Below, one piece after another: positions 8,015-17,257 of a stretch of 64,000 nucleotides of DNA; position 1 is the stretch's first letter; every line of letters begins with the position of its first letter. The position numbers and the translations under genes are program-made. Source of the stretch: Algoriphagus yeomjeoni (lineage in GTDB: Bacteria; Bacteroidota; Bacteroidia; Cytophagales; Cyclobacteriaceae); assembly GCF_003259505.1 (NCBI RefSeq), contig NZ_QLLK01000003.1, forward strand, positions 62,001 to 126,000, read 5' to 3'. Under the pieces are notes generated by a model. It did no database searches. It saw only the letters and a list, made by a program, of their open reading frames with translations, and had not been told where the DNA came from.

Positions 8015-9004
8015 TTGGTCGAAAAAGTAATCACGTTAGAAAATGTTCCCTTGGCAGAATTTCTAGGCGAAGCCAATGAGAATATACGGCAAATTGCCGC
8101 TGCCTTTCCCCAAAGTAAAATTATTTCTCGAGGTAATGAGATCCGTATCCAAGGCGGAGCTCCTGAGATTCTGAGGATTAACGATGTTCTGAATTTATTA
8201 TTGGAGCACGTGGATCGATTCGGTCATATCACTCCTGAGAATGTCAAAGACTACCTCGATGTCGAAGGAGTTCCTTTTGAGGAGGCTAACAGGGATCAGG
8301 TTATTGTTTTTGGAAACAAAGGGATAGTAATCAAGCCTAAGTCAGCTAATCAACGAAAACTGGTTGAATCTGCCATGCAGAATGATCTGGTTTTTGCCTT
8401 AGGGCCTGCTGGTACGGGTAAAACATATATTGCAGTAGCACTTGCCGTTCGGGCGTTGAAAAATAGGGAAGTTAAGCGGATCATCATCACTAGGCCAGCT
8501 GTGGAAGCTGGAGAGAACCTAGGATTTTTGCCTGGCGATCTACAAGAGAAATTGGATCCGTATTTAAGACCAATCTACGATGCGCTTCAGGATATGGTGC
8601 CACCCGAAAAGCTCAAATACTACCAGGAAACCCGTGTGATCGAAATTGCGCCTTTGGCATACATGCGTGGAAGGACGCTACATGATGCGTTCGTTTTGCT
8701 TGATGAAGCCCAAAACACAACAAATGAGCAGATCAAGATGTTCCTAACTCGAATGGGGCCAAATTCTAAGGTGATAATCACAGGTGATCAGACTCAGGTG
8801 GATTTGCCTGTGAGGCAAAAAAGTGGATTGTCTGAAGCGCTAAAAATCCTCAAGGATGTGAAGGGAATTGGTGTTGTAAATCTAAGTGGTAAGGACGTGA
8901 TCCGACACAGACTAGTGAAGTCTATTATCGAGGCATACGAGAAAGATCATTATTACAAAGAACAAGAGAGAAATGAGTCTCAAAGTAGAAAAAATAACCC
9001 GTGA
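8015..9004 (+). CDS. PhoH family ATPase
   Basis: The 329-residue protein has an N-terminal KH-like region (about 10-65) and a P-loop NTPase domain with Walker A GPAGTGKT at 130-137, RPAVEAGE, Walker B AFVLLDEAQN and the GDQTQVDLP motif. PhoH proteins are RNA-associated ATPases linked to YbeY and RNA maturation. The start appears to be TTG at 8015, since no in-frame ATG precedes the conserved N-terminus. The next gene begins within its last 32 bp. Confidence 0.92.
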   Translation: MVEKVITLENVPLAEFLGEANENIRQIAAAFPQSKIISRGNEIRIQGGAPEILRINDVLNLLLEHVDRFGHITPENVKDYLDVEGVPFEEANRDQVIVFGNKGIVIKPKSANQRKLVESAMQNDLVFALGPAGTGKTYIAVALAVRALKNREVKRIIITRPAVEAGENLGFLPGDLQEKLDPYLRPIYDALQDMVPPEKLKYYQETRVIEIAPLAYMRGRTLHDAFVLLDEAQNTTNEQIKMFLTRMGPNSKVIITGDQTQVDLPVRQKSGLSEALKILKDVKGIGVVNLSGKDVIRHRLVKSIIEAYEKDHYYKEQERNESQSRKNNP

Positions 9005-9407
9005 TGATCAGCTGAAGGCTGCTTATAAGATCAGAGAGCAGGTTTTCGTGGTAGAACAGGGTGTGGATCCAAAGGCTGAATACGATGAGTTTGAAAGTCA
9101 GTGTTCCCATTTCTTGGCCTGTATAGATGATCAGCCTGTGGGAGCTGCACGATGGAGAATAACCCCAAATGGGGTGAAATTGGAGCGTTTTGCAGTATTA
9201 AAAGAAGTACGGGGGCAAGGCGTAGGACAAGCATTGGTCGTTGCTGTCTTGAAGGATATTGAGGCAACACCAGAGGCTAATGGGCTTAAAAAGTATCTTC
9301 ATTCCCAGCTATCTGCTGTCCCGCTTTATTCAAGATTTGGATTTGAAAAAGCTGGAGATATATTTGAAGAGTGTAATATTATGCACTATAAAATGCAATT
9401 GGCTTAA
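8973..9407 (+). CDS. GNAT family N-acetyltransferase
   Basis: The 144-residue protein shows the GNAT core: IREQVFVVEQGVDP near 20-35, VGAARWR, LERFAVLKEVRGQGVGQAL (acetyl-CoA pyrophosphate loop RGQGVG) and LYSRFGFEKAG. The combination of the REQVFVVEQ helix and the C-terminal YSRFGFE places it near the ElaA/YjcF-like group. It starts 32 bp inside phoH and is likely translated by coupling. The acceptor is unknown. Confidence 0.88.
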   Translation: MSLKVEKITRDDQLKAAYKIREQVFVVEQGVDPKAEYDEFESQCSHFLACIDDQPVGAARWRITPNGVKLERFAVLKEVRGQGVGQALVVAVLKDIEATPEANGLKKYLHSQLSAVPLYSRFGFEKAGDIFEECNIMHYKMQLA

Positions 9408-9442
9408 GTATTGCCTCTTATTCGACAACTAATTATAGAAAA

Positions 9443-9532
9443 ATGAAATCGAGCATAACGAAAGCGTTAAACACTGAGATGATTATTTCTTAGGCGAGAC
9501 TCCATATGACCATAGAAAACTATTATAAACAG
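9443..9532 (+). repeat. 90-bp conserved leader, copy 1
   Basis: Exactly 90 bases upstream of the barrel gene's ATG match the 90 bases preceding sdhB (33858-33947). By hand alignment without gaps, 63 of 90 positions agree, with blocks ATGAAATCGAGCAT, GCGAGA-TCCAT and TATAAACA. A 16-codon reading frame from the leader ATG ends in TAG at 9491-9493, so the leader is not part of the downstream protein here. It may be a shared 5' untranslated element or a fragment of a dispersed repeat. Confidence 0.6.
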
Positions 9533-10108
9533 ATGAAAAAAATTATTTTTACCCTTACTCTGATTCTGGCATTTGTAGTGACCGGATTTTCACAAGATGT
9601 GATTTCTAGCAGCGGTAGTTCCACTCCGAGCTATGGCGGTTTTTCAAACGAAATTCACGTCAATTTTCTTAATTTAATTTGGTTTGGGTCATTAGAAGTA
9701 GGCTATGAGCGCTACTTGAGTGATGATCATTCATTGGAATTTAAAGGCTTTATTAACGATCGTTTTGGTATTAATAATGAGAAAAATGGTAAAAAGTATA
9801 AAACCAATTCGTTACAAGCTTCCTTGAACTTTTACTTTGGTAATGGTAACAGTGGTCGTTTTTTCTTATTCCCTTTGGCTAAACTTCGATTAGGAGATTT
9901 TGAAGAACCCGCAGATGGAGGAGGAGTTCAAACAACTGATATGACAGCATTTATCCTAGGTGCTGGTGCAGGATATAAGTGGGAATTGTCTAAAAACTTT
10001 GCGTTTGGACCCTTCGCGAGTGTGGGTAGAAATTTCAGTGATGATGTTTCAGATAGATTTGCTGGTATAGAATTCAATGCAGGGTTTAATTTGGGCTATA
10101 GATTCTAA
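9533..10108 (+). CDS. Outer-membrane beta-barrel protein
   Basis: The ATG at 9533 gives a 191-residue protein with a clean signal peptide (MKKIIFTLTLILAFVVTGFSQ, cleavage after SQ or FS), whereas nine extra upstream codons would put residues in front of it. The mature part consists of alternating amphipathic strands (VNFLNLIWFGSLEVGYERYL, SLEFKGFINDRFG, NSLQASLNFYFG) and ends with the aromatic residue F, as expected for an 8-strand barrel. The role is unknown. The 90-bp leader shared with sdhB precedes it. Confidence 0.82.
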   Translation: MKKIIFTLTLILAFVVTGFSQDVISSSGSSTPSYGGFSNEIHVNFLNLIWFGSLEVGYERYLSDDHSLEFKGFINDRFGINNEKNGKKYKTNSLQASLNFYFGNGNSGRFFLFPLAKLRLGDFEEPADGGGVQTTDMTAFILGAGAGYKWELSKNFAFGPFASVGRNFSDDVSDRFAGIEFNAGFNLGYRF

Positions 10109-10132
10109 CTTTACTTGAACATGCATTATTTG

Positions 10133-10159
10133 AAGAGCCCAGGTTGGGCTCTTTTTTTT
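10133..10159 (+). terminator. Rho-independent terminator
   Basis: An 8-bp GC-rich stem (AAGAGCCC/GGGCTCTT, 5-nt loop) is followed by an eight-T run, 25 bp after the barrel gene. Confidence 0.85.
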
Positions 10160-10231
10160 GTCTTACCTATTTAGAAAGTTGTGAGCTTTTATGAAAAAAA
10201 TGGATTAAATTAATTTTTTAATTTTTTCAAT

Positions 10232-12166
10232 ATGAGGTTTGCTGACTTTCCATTTTTACGGTATCTGCCTTTTGTTTTGATCGGGGTTTTTTGGGGCAAC
10301 TCGAATGGTGCTCCTGACCTGATGGTCCTTTCAATTATACTAATCCTATTTTGGCTGGTCTATTTGATTCTAGTTTCTAAGCAGGAAAAGGGGAGGATGG
10401 TATTTCAGCCAAGCTACCTGGCTTATATGGCACTGATATTCTTTGGGGCCCTATTGGCTTTATTCAAGCAGCAACAAACCGATGTCAGCAAGGAGATTCT
10501 ATATTCACAAAGCTATCTCGCTGAAGTGGTAGCCTACGATCAGCAAAAGCCTAATTCCTTTGAGAATCTTCTGGAAGTGAAATCTATTTTCGCCGATGGC
10601 GCATGGAAAGATGCACAGGGCAAAGTATTGATTTACCATCAAAATGAACAGGGGCTAAAACCAGGACATGTGTTGATGGTGAGTAAAAGTCCAGAGCAAA
10701 TAGCCGCTCCGCTCAATCCCTATGAATTTGATTATCGACAATATTTGGCTAGGCAAGGGATTTTCTTCCGTCAGTTTATTGGTAAAGATTTCCAAGTTGT
10801 AGACTCGACTGCTGGTGTTGGGTTTGAGTACTTTTTGGTGAATCTGAGGCATGACATCGGTGAGATGCTCAAAACGAAAATCCCTGATGAAAACGCTGCT
10901 CAAATCGCCTTGGCGTTGCTACTTGGTCAGAAAAAAGAACTTGACCCAACTATTCGAGAAGCATACACCCAAGCAGGCGTTATGCATATTTTGGCCGTTT
11001 CAGGACTGCATGTGGGGATTATTTATGCCTTGTTCATACTGATATTAAAGCCGCTCAAATTGAAAAAAGAGAAGGCTAGACTTTATCTTCTTTTCGTCAT
11101 TTTTATCATCTGGCTTTACGCTTTTCTTACGGGATTGTCACCATCTGTGGTAAGAGCGGCAACGATGTTTTCTTTGCTCACATTTGGTCAGATGCGAGAG
11201 CGGCGTCCATCGATTTATAATATCCTAGCCTTTTCAGCGATCTTGATGATTACAATTAATCCTGATGTGATCTACGAAGTCGGGTTTCAATTGTCCTATT
11301 TGGCAGTCTTGGGGATTGTGATGATTCAGCCTTTAATTCTAAATTTATGGTTGCCACGACATAAGATTCTAGAATACATCTGGCAATTGACTACAGTTAG
11401 CTTAGCGGCTCAACTGGTTACTTTTCCGCTTTCTATCTATTACTTTCATGTCTTTCCTACCTACTTCTTGATAGGGAATTTGCTGATTTTGCCACTTGCT
11501 TTTGTCATTATGCAGGTAGGAGTTCCTTTAATGATTTTCGGATGGATTCCCGTTTTGGGAGATGCTCTAGGTTGGGCTTTAAGTTGGTTGATTTGGACTC
11601 AAAATTGGGTTGCTGAAGCTATCCGATTAATTCCCGGTGGAAAACTAGATCGGCTGACCATAGGGTTTTCAGGGATGGTACTCGTTTGGGGAATACTTTT
11701 GATAGTAGCTTCTTGGGAGTTTGGGTCGAAAAGAAAATTAGCTTGGTTAGCCTTGACTTTAATCTTTCTATGGAGCACATTTCAATTGTATTCCGAATTG
11801 CATAGCCCTTCCCGAGAGCTGTTTGTCTATCAAGGAAAGAAGTCTCAGTTGTTTGATTTTTCTAATTCAGGAGAAATTTATTCTTGGAACCAAGGACTGG
11901 AAGCAGGAGAGATCAGTTATTCGGTGGACCCCAATCGAGTTCAAAAGCATTGGTCTCAGACTCCAAAATCCTTGCTTGTGCACGAGCTAGATTCTGGGAA
12001 ATTGGACTTTATCGTAGCTGACTTTAGCTTTGACCCAAAACATAAAAGGCTCCAGTTTCTAAAGGCTCCAAAATCAATTTATAGTTGGTCTGATGGTGAG
12101 TGGGTTATGATGCCAGCACAAAATACGCTGGAGGTTGATTCGGTAGCATACCGAATACTTTTCTGA
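10232..12166 (+). CDS. ComEC/Rec2-type DNA uptake channel
   Basis: The 644-residue multi-pass protein has two N-terminal helix pairs, a DUF4131-type OB-like segment (about 85-190, containing NPYEFDYRQYLARQGIFF) and the Competence domain (about 215-490) with HILAVSGLHVGIIYA and GLSPSVVRAATM. It then has only a short soluble tail; the metallo-beta-lactamase domain of full-length ComEC is missing, which is common in Bacteroidota. Predicted role: passage of single-stranded DNA across the inner membrane in natural transformation. No other competence genes are nearby. Confidence 0.9.
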   Translation: MRFADFPFLRYLPFVLIGVFWGNSNGAPDLMVLSIILILFWLVYLILVSKQEKGRMVFQPSYLAYMALIFFGALLALFKQQQTDVSKEILYSQSYLAEVVAYDQQKPNSFENLLEVKSIFADGAWKDAQGKVLIYHQNEQGLKPGHVLMVSKSPEQIAAPLNPYEFDYRQYLARQGIFFRQFIGKDFQVVDSTAGVGFEYFLVNLRHDIGEMLKTKIPDENAAQIALALLLGQKKELDPTIREAYTQAGVMHILAVSGLHVGIIYALFILILKPLKLKKEKARLYLLFVIFIIWLYAFLTGLSPSVVRAATMFSLLTFGQMRERRPSIYNILAFSAILMITINPDVIYEVGFQLSYLAVLGIVMIQPLILNLWLPRHKILEYIWQLTTVSLAAQLVTFPLSIYYFHVFPTYFLIGNLLILPLAFVIMQVGVPLMIFGWIPVLGDALGWALSWLIWTQNWVAEAIRLIPGGKLDRLTIGFSGMVLVWGILLIVASWEFGSKRKLAWLALTLIFLWSTFQLYSELHSPSRELFVYQGKKSQLFDFSNSGEIYSWNQGLEAGEISYSVDPNRVQKHWSQTPKSLLVHELDSGKLDFIVADFSFDPKHKRLQFLKAPKSIYSWSDGEWVMMPAQNTLEVDSVAYRILF

Positions 12167-12228
12167 GTTTGATTTTGCAAAGCCTGCTATTGAAACTAAC
12201 TTGATCCCAAACCCAAATTGCACTACAA

Positions 12229-13002
12229 ATGAGCGCTGTAATCACAGAAATCTTCGATAGAATAGGAATTATCAGGCTGAATAGGCCAGAAAAACGTAAC
12301 GCACTTAGCCCTGAGTTGATTAGTGGTTTGCACCAGGCTTTTGTGGAAATGAATGCAAACGAAAAAGTGAAAATTATTTTGCTTCGATCCACCGGAAAGG
12401 CATTTTGTGCAGGTGCTGATTTGGCCTATTTGCAACAACTCCAAGATTTTTCCTATGAGGAGAATTTGCAAGACAGCCGCAGATTGATGGAGTTATTTAA
12501 TCTGATTTATAGCGTTCCCAAGGTCGTGATAGCGGAGATCCAAGGCCATGCGTTGGCTGGAGGATGTGGATTGGCTACGGTTTGCGATTTCGCTTTTTCT
12601 GTTCCAGAAGCTTTGTTTGGCTATACCGAAGTGAGGATTGGATTTGTTCCAGCTTTGGTTTCTGTTTTTTTGCAGGAGCAAATTGGAGCAGCCAAAACGC
12701 AGGAATTGTTACTTTCAGGCGAGTTTATTACTGCTACCAAAGCGGCAGAATTAGGATTGATTACCGGAGTGGAGCCTTCTGAGTTTTTGGAGAAATATGT
12801 TATAGAATTTGCAAGCAAGCTCATTTCCCAAAATTCCGGCTACGCAATGGGCAAAACCAAGTCCCTTTTGCGAAAGCTAAACCTAGAAAGCAGAAATAAA
12901 TCTCTGGAGCTAGCTGCTGAAACTAACGCCAAAGCTCGAGCTCATGAAGACTGTAAGAAAGGAATTGCTGCTTTCTTGAATAAAACTTCGCCAGATTGGT
13001 AA
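12229..13002 (+). CDS. Enoyl-CoA hydratase/isomerase family, LiuC-like
   Basis: The 257-residue crotonase carries the oxyanion-hole segment AFCAGADL at 59-66 and GGCGLATVCD at 111-120. The first catalytic Glu of classical hydratases is Gly114 here, while the second acidic residue (Glu134, in GYTEVRIGFVPA) is kept. This pattern and the PALVSVFLQEQIG stretch resemble methylglutaconyl-CoA/isohexenylglutaconyl-CoA hydratases such as LiuC of leucine or acyclic-terpene breakdown. That assignment is tentative. Its stop directly abuts the recQ start. Confidence 0.8.
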   Translation: MSAVITEIFDRIGIIRLNRPEKRNALSPELISGLHQAFVEMNANEKVKIILLRSTGKAFCAGADLAYLQQLQDFSYEENLQDSRRLMELFNLIYSVPKVVIAEIQGHALAGGCGLATVCDFAFSVPEALFGYTEVRIGFVPALVSVFLQEQIGAAKTQELLLSGEFITATKAAELGLITGVEPSEFLEKYVIEFASKLISQNSGYAMGKTKSLLRKLNLESRNKSLELAAETNAKARAHEDCKKGIAAFLNKTSPDW

Positions 13003-14925
13003 ATGCTGACTAGAGCTACTGAGATCCTTCAACAAGTATTTGGACATGCTGATTTTCGGCCAGTCCAGAAAGAAATAATTGAGTCAGTACTGGCAGGGAA
13101 GGACACGCTTGCGCTTTTGCCGACGGGGGGCGGGAAATCACTATGCTATCAGATTCCAGGCTTGACCATAGATGGGATTTGCCTGGTTATTAGTCCCCTG
13201 ATTGCCTTGATGAAAGATCAGGTAGATGGCTTGAAGGCAAAAGGGATCAAAGCCGCCGCAATTTACTCTGGGATGAGTTATCGGGAGATTGATCGCACGC
13301 TGGACAATTGCATTTATGGAGATTATAAATTTCTTTATGTATCCCCGGAGCGCCTGAAAGCTGATCTTTTTATCGAGCGGTTTCGACAGATGAAAATTAA
13401 TTTGATTGCGGTGGATGAGGCGCATTGTATTTCTCAGTGGGGTTATGATTTCCGTCCGCCTTATTTGGAGATCGCGCTGATTCGTCCTTTTCACCCCGAA
13501 GTTCCAGTTTTAGCCTTGACCGCGTCGGCTACTCCGCAGGTTTGCGCTGATATTACCGAGCGCTTGGAGATGAAAAAGCCTGCCGAATTTCATCAGAGTT
13601 TTGCCAGAAAAAACCTTAGCTACAGCGTCAGACTGGTAGAAAATAAACTGGAAAAGGGGCTGGAAATACTGCGTAGAATTGATGGGACCGCGATTTGGTA
13701 TGTGAGAAATCGGCAGGGGACGCATCAAATTGCTAAGGCTTTAACGCAGATGGGAATTTCTGCTTCCGCCTATCATGCGGGCTTGTCCATGCAGGACAGA
13801 GCTCTGCGACAGGATGCCTGGATGAAGAATGAAGTTCGGGTGATGGTAAGTACCAATGCTTTTGGGATGGGAATTGATAAGCCGGATGTGCGTGTGGTGA
13901 TTCATAGCGATTTGCCGGAAAATGTGGAGAATTACTATCAGGAAGCTGGACGAGCTGGGCGAGATGAGCGGAAGGCTTACGGAGTGTTATTGGCAAATAA
14001 TCAGGATTTCGAAACTATTTTGAGGCGAGCAGAGCTAGTTTATCCTCCGCTAGATTTTGTAAGAAGAGTTTACCAGTGTCTCGCAAATTATTACCGGATT
14101 GCTGTAGGGAGTAACATGCTCAGCAGTTTTGATTTTGAATGGAATGAGTTTGCAAATACGTATGAGCTAGGAGTTTTGGAGACTTTTTATGCCTTGAAAT
14201 TATTGGAGGAGGAGGGTTTCATTGGCTTAAGTGAAAGCTATTATTCTCCGTCCAAGATCCATTTTACCGTGGACCCCTCTCGATTATATGAGATTCAAAT
14301 CGCTTACGCAAAGCTTGATCCAGTGGTGAAAATCATCATGAGAACGTATGGAGGAAATGTTTTTTCAGAATACATAAAAATTCAAGAAGCGAAACTTGCT
14401 AAGTCACTCAACATCTATGAGAGTGAGTTGATCAAATCACTAAAGCAACTGGAGCAATTGGAAGTAATGGTGTATGACCAGAGCAAGGATAAGCCTCAGA
14501 TTACCTTTTTGACTCCACGTTATGACGCAGGAAAATTGCCCTTGAACTTCAAAAGAATAGAGCTTAGGAGAGCTTTGACGCTGGAAAAGGCTCAAAGTAT
14601 GGTGAATTACGGGAAGCAATCTGAGCTTTGCCGGACCCAGTTCATTCAGGAATATTTTGGAGAAAATACAGATCAAATCTGTGGAGTTTGCGATGTGTGC
14701 TTATCTCAGCGCAAGGCTAATCACCCTGATCAGGCTGAAAATAAGCTCAGAAATAAAATTCTGGAAACTTTAAATAGTGTAGGGGAGTTGTCAGAACGGA
14801 ACCTATTCGAACGTATACGCTTGCCGGCTTCTGAAAAAAACCTTCGAGTTTTGCGAATTTTGCAGGATCAAGGATATATTACACTTCTTGCATCTGGCAA
14901 CTACGCACTTAAACCTCATGAGTAA
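13003..14925 (+). CDS. recQ: ATP-dependent DNA helicase RecQ
   Basis: The 640-residue superfamily 2 helicase has Walker A LPTGGGKSLCYQ near 39-50, DEAHCISQWGYDFRPPY, the motif III LTASATP, and motif VI QEAGRAGRDE. A RecQ C-terminal zinc-binding set (Cys in SELCRTQFIQEYFGE and CGVCDVC) and a winged-helix region follow. It unwinds recombination intermediates and stalled forks. HRDC is not recognisable at the C-terminus; the last 80 residues look like an RQC-type winged helix. It is placed between the crotonase (0-bp gap) and an 8-bp-overlapping hypothetical gene. Confidence 0.95.
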   Translation: MLTRATEILQQVFGHADFRPVQKEIIESVLAGKDTLALLPTGGGKSLCYQIPGLTIDGICLVISPLIALMKDQVDGLKAKGIKAAAIYSGMSYREIDRTLDNCIYGDYKFLYVSPERLKADLFIERFRQMKINLIAVDEAHCISQWGYDFRPPYLEIALIRPFHPEVPVLALTASATPQVCADITERLEMKKPAEFHQSFARKNLSYSVRLVENKLEKGLEILRRIDGTAIWYVRNRQGTHQIAKALTQMGISASAYHAGLSMQDRALRQDAWMKNEVRVMVSTNAFGMGIDKPDVRVVIHSDLPENVENYYQEAGRAGRDERKAYGVLLANNQDFETILRRAELVYPPLDFVRRVYQCLANYYRIAVGSNMLSSFDFEWNEFANTYELGVLETFYALKLLEEEGFIGLSESYYSPSKIHFTVDPSRLYEIQIAYAKLDPVVKIIMRTYGGNVFSEYIKIQEAKLAKSLNIYESELIKSLKQLEQLEVMVYDQSKDKPQITFLTPRYDAGKLPLNFKRIELRRALTLEKAQSMVNYGKQSELCRTQFIQEYFGENTDQICGVCDVCLSQRKANHPDQAENKLRNKILETLNSVGELSERNLFERIRLPASEKNLRVLRILQDQGYITLLASGNYALKPHE

Positions 14926-15526
14926 TTTTCTCGACGATCTGTTCAACAAAGTTTTCAATTCATCGGAAAAAGCTCCGGTGAATCACAAGGAGAACATTGT
15001 ACAGAAAGGCGAGGATGTGGCCAAGGTACGGGATTGGATGAATTCAACTGAGGGACGAGAGCTTTTTGGCAGAGTCTCGAAGTCTTACTACTTCAAAACT
15101 ATACAGATCGAGGAGCGTCCGCAAACTCACATTCTCGATTCGAAATATGCCAGAGGTTTTGCGATCACCTATGACGATCCTTTGGATGAGCAAACATTTT
15201 CATTGCTTTTCTTGGCTTTTGCGCAGCGAGTTCTAGCTTTGGGCTATAGGCAAGTGAGTTTTGATCGGAAAATGGAAGAAGTAAACGATCAGGTGAAAGT
15301 CACCGAAAAATTTTATTTCAAACCGCCATTGAAAATACTTGCCAAGAATGAGTTGATTTCTCAGTTATATGGCAATATTTCCATCGAGAAAATAAATGTA
15401 AATAACCAGCCCAATTACCTCAAGGTATTAGTGACGTTTTATTCGGATAGGCTATACCTAGATCCAGAACCTTTCGATCAATTTCTTGATCATTTATTTG
15501 AAGCAACCCATGATGGACAGAATTAA
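14918..15526 (+). CDS. Conserved hypothetical protein
   Basis: The chosen ATG at 14918 overlaps the recQ stop by 8 bp and gives 202 residues starting MSNFLDDLFNKVF. There is no signal peptide or membrane segment. The protein is charged, with alternating strand/helix pattern and no motif I recognise. Because it overlaps recQ upstream and the Nudix gene downstream, it belongs to one tight operon with a housekeeping or nucleotide/DNA-related setting. No function is proposed. Confidence 0.75.
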   Translation: MSNFLDDLFNKVFNSSEKAPVNHKENIVQKGEDVAKVRDWMNSTEGRELFGRVSKSYYFKTIQIEERPQTHILDSKYARGFAITYDDPLDEQTFSLLFLAFAQRVLALGYRQVSFDRKMEEVNDQVKVTEKFYFKPPLKILAKNELISQLYGNISIEKINVNNQPNYLKVLVTFYSDRLYLDPEPFDQFLDHLFEATHDGQN

Positions 15527-16064
15527 CTTTAAAGAGCAACTAGGGAGATACCGGACACCATATGAGGAGGAGGCAGGTTTTATTCAGGATTTCTTGGATT
15601 TGACGGAAGATCCTATTGCCTACGATAGAGAGCGATTGGAAGGTCATTTTACAGCGTCTGCATGGATAGTAAATCGTAAACGTACACATACCTTACTTAC
15701 ACTCCACCGCAAATTGGGCAGATGGCTTCAGCTCGGCGGTCACGCTGACGGAAATGAAGATTTGCTGGAAGTAGCAATGCAAGAGGCGATTGAGGAGAGT
15801 GGTTTGAAAAGTTTGGAGTTTGTAGATAAGACTATTTTTGACTTGGATAAGCATATTATTCCTGAGAGGCCGCACGTTCCTGAGCATTTTCATTTCGATG
15901 TGCGTTACATTTTGGAGGCAGATCTCTACGAGCCCTTGATCAAAAGTGATGAGAGTATTTCATTAGCCTGGGTGGCTTTTGATTCAGTGCAGGATGTGAT
16001 TGGATACAATCCTTCAATTCTGAGAATGCTTGAGAAAACCAGTAAATCAGAAATCCTCCTTTAA
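15510..16064 (+). CDS. Nudix hydrolase
   Basis: From ATG 15510 (15513 is equally possible) the protein has 184 residues. The Nudix box at 77-99, starting GHADGNEDLLEVAM, has QEAIEESGL in place of the canonical REUxEExGU, that is Arg replaced by Gln, while the metal-binding Glu residues are kept. The HPHVPEHFHFDVRY-like stretch after it (RPHVPEHFHFDVRY) is typical of a Nudix group that is common in bacteria with unassigned nucleotide or nucleoside-diphosphate-derivative substrates. It overlaps the preceding gene by 17 bp, and its last base is the first base of the next start. Confidence 0.85.
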   Translation: MMDRINFKEQLGRYRTPYEEEAGFIQDFLDLTEDPIAYDRERLEGHFTASAWIVNRKRTHTLLTLHRKLGRWLQLGGHADGNEDLLEVAMQEAIEESGLKSLEFVDKTIFDLDKHIIPERPHVPEHFHFDVRYILEADLYEPLIKSDESISLAWVAFDSVQDVIGYNPSILRMLEKTSKSEILL

Positions 16065-16501
16065 TGATTAAGCCTGACCCTGCGCAGTTACAGCGCGAGA
16101 TAGCGTTTTCCTTACCCATTCAGATTAGATTCTCCGACATTGATGGATACATGCATGTCAATAATGGGATCTATTTCAATTACTTCGAGCATGCCAGAGC
16201 TGTTTTCTTGGAGCAGGTCTGCCATTGGGATATTATGGAGGTTGGCTGTGTAGTAGGACGAATTGAAATGGATTACTTCAGACCTATTCACGTAGATGAT
16301 AGCATCAAAGCTTTGGTGAAATGCAGCAGGGTAGGAAATAGCTCTTTTGACCTAGAGCAATATTTGGTAGGAGAAACCAAATCCGGTGATCCTCATATTT
16401 TTGCAAAAAGCAAGTGCATACTCGTTTCTGTGGACATGAAAACGATGAAGCCTATGCCGCTTCCTGAAAACTATAGGGCAAAACTTCAGTCCAATTCCTG
16501 A
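16064..16501 (+). CDS. Hotdog-fold acyl-CoA thioesterase (4HBT)
   Basis: The 145-residue protein has the 4-hydroxybenzoyl-CoA thioesterase/YbgC signature IRFSDIDGYMHVNNGIYFNYFEHAR, in which the catalytic Asp is in the SDIDGYMHVNN segment. Such enzymes hydrolyse acyl-CoA or acyl-ACP thioesters in the cytoplasm. TAATG overlap with the Nudix gene couples their translation. The substrate is not predictable. Confidence 0.88.
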   Translation: MIKPDPAQLQREIAFSLPIQIRFSDIDGYMHVNNGIYFNYFEHARAVFLEQVCHWDIMEVGCVVGRIEMDYFRPIHVDDSIKALVKCSRVGNSSFDLEQYLVGETKSGDPHIFAKSKCILVSVDMKTMKPMPLPENYRAKLQSNS

Positions 16502-16527
16502 AAACAAAGTCACATTCCTTATCTTTG
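16497..16527 (+). promoter_or_regulatory. Putative promoter of the TPR lipoprotein gene
   Basis: TATCTTTG at 16520-16527 matches the Bacteroidota -7 element TAnnTTTG exactly; the -33 position 19 bp upstream reads CCTG, a poor match to TTTG. It lies 15 bp before the GTG start. Confidence 0.45.
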
Positions 16528-16542
16528 CGCAAAATTTAAGCT

Positions 16543-17256
16543 GTGAAAAAACTTTGGATAATTACCTTGCTGATGGCAGGATTAATGGGTTGTAGCCCAA
16601 GTGAAGAGGAATTGGTACAAGAGGGGATCCTTCAAATGGATGCTCAAAACTGGCAGGGGGCAATTTCCCTTTTTGACAGAGCGCTGGAGATCAACCCAGA
16701 AAATGCGCTGGCTTTGAATGCTAAGGGTGCAGCACTTTTTCAAGAGGAAAAATTTGAAGAAGCAATCCCTGTTTTTACCGCTTCCATTGAAGCAGATTCC
16801 GCTAGTTATAAGGCTTGGTTTAACCGTGGGAATGCCAATTTGAAACTGGAAAACTTCAAAAACGCCGTTTCAGATTATAACATGGCAACTCTTCTTGACC
16901 CTACTCAAACTGATATTTATTATAACCGTGGGCTGGCTTTGTTAGGCTTGGAGGAATACGAAGATGCATTATTGGATTTTGATGCGGCACTTCAGGTAGA
17001 GCCAAATCAAGCGTTGGTGCACTTTAATCGTGGCAAAGCCCTTTTAGGAAATAACGATCCAGGTAATGCGATGAAAGCATTGACTGATGCCATCAACTTG
17101 GATGGGAAAAATGCTGCCGCTTACTACCTTTTAGGAGTAACTAGAATGTCTGCTTTGGGAGAATCAGAAAAAGAAGAAGGATGTGCAGACCTGAAAATGG
17201 CACTTCAGCTGGGATACACTGAAGCCAAAACTTGGATAGACGACTTCTGCGAGTAA
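16543..17256 (+). CDS. TPR-repeat lipoprotein
   Basis: The start is GTG at 16543. The 237-residue protein begins with a lipoprotein signal (LMAGLMGCS, Cys17) and continues with about five tetratricopeptide repeats, each with the W/Y-x-R/L-G-x-A and F/Y-A/I pattern (for example YKAWFNRGNANLKLENFKNAV, DIYYNRGLALLGLEEYEDAL). It is a scaffold protein anchored at the membrane, probably facing the periplasm. The partner is unknown. The tsaC/sua5-like gene begins 1 bp after its stop. Confidence 0.85.
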   Translation: MKKLWIITLLMAGLMGCSPSEEELVQEGILQMDAQNWQGAISLFDRALEINPENALALNAKGAALFQEEKFEEAIPVFTASIEADSASYKAWFNRGNANLKLENFKNAVSDYNMATLLDPTQTDIYYNRGLALLGLEEYEDALLDFDAALQVEPNQALVHFNRGKALLGNNDPGNAMKALTDAINLDGKNAAAYYLLGVTRMSALGESEKEEGCADLKMALQLGYTEAKTWIDDFCE

Positions 17257-17257
17257 A

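Noticed and set aside
12105..12471. Overlapping minus-strand ORFs beside the crotonase gene
   Set aside because: They have no recognisable motif and run antisense to strongly supported genes.
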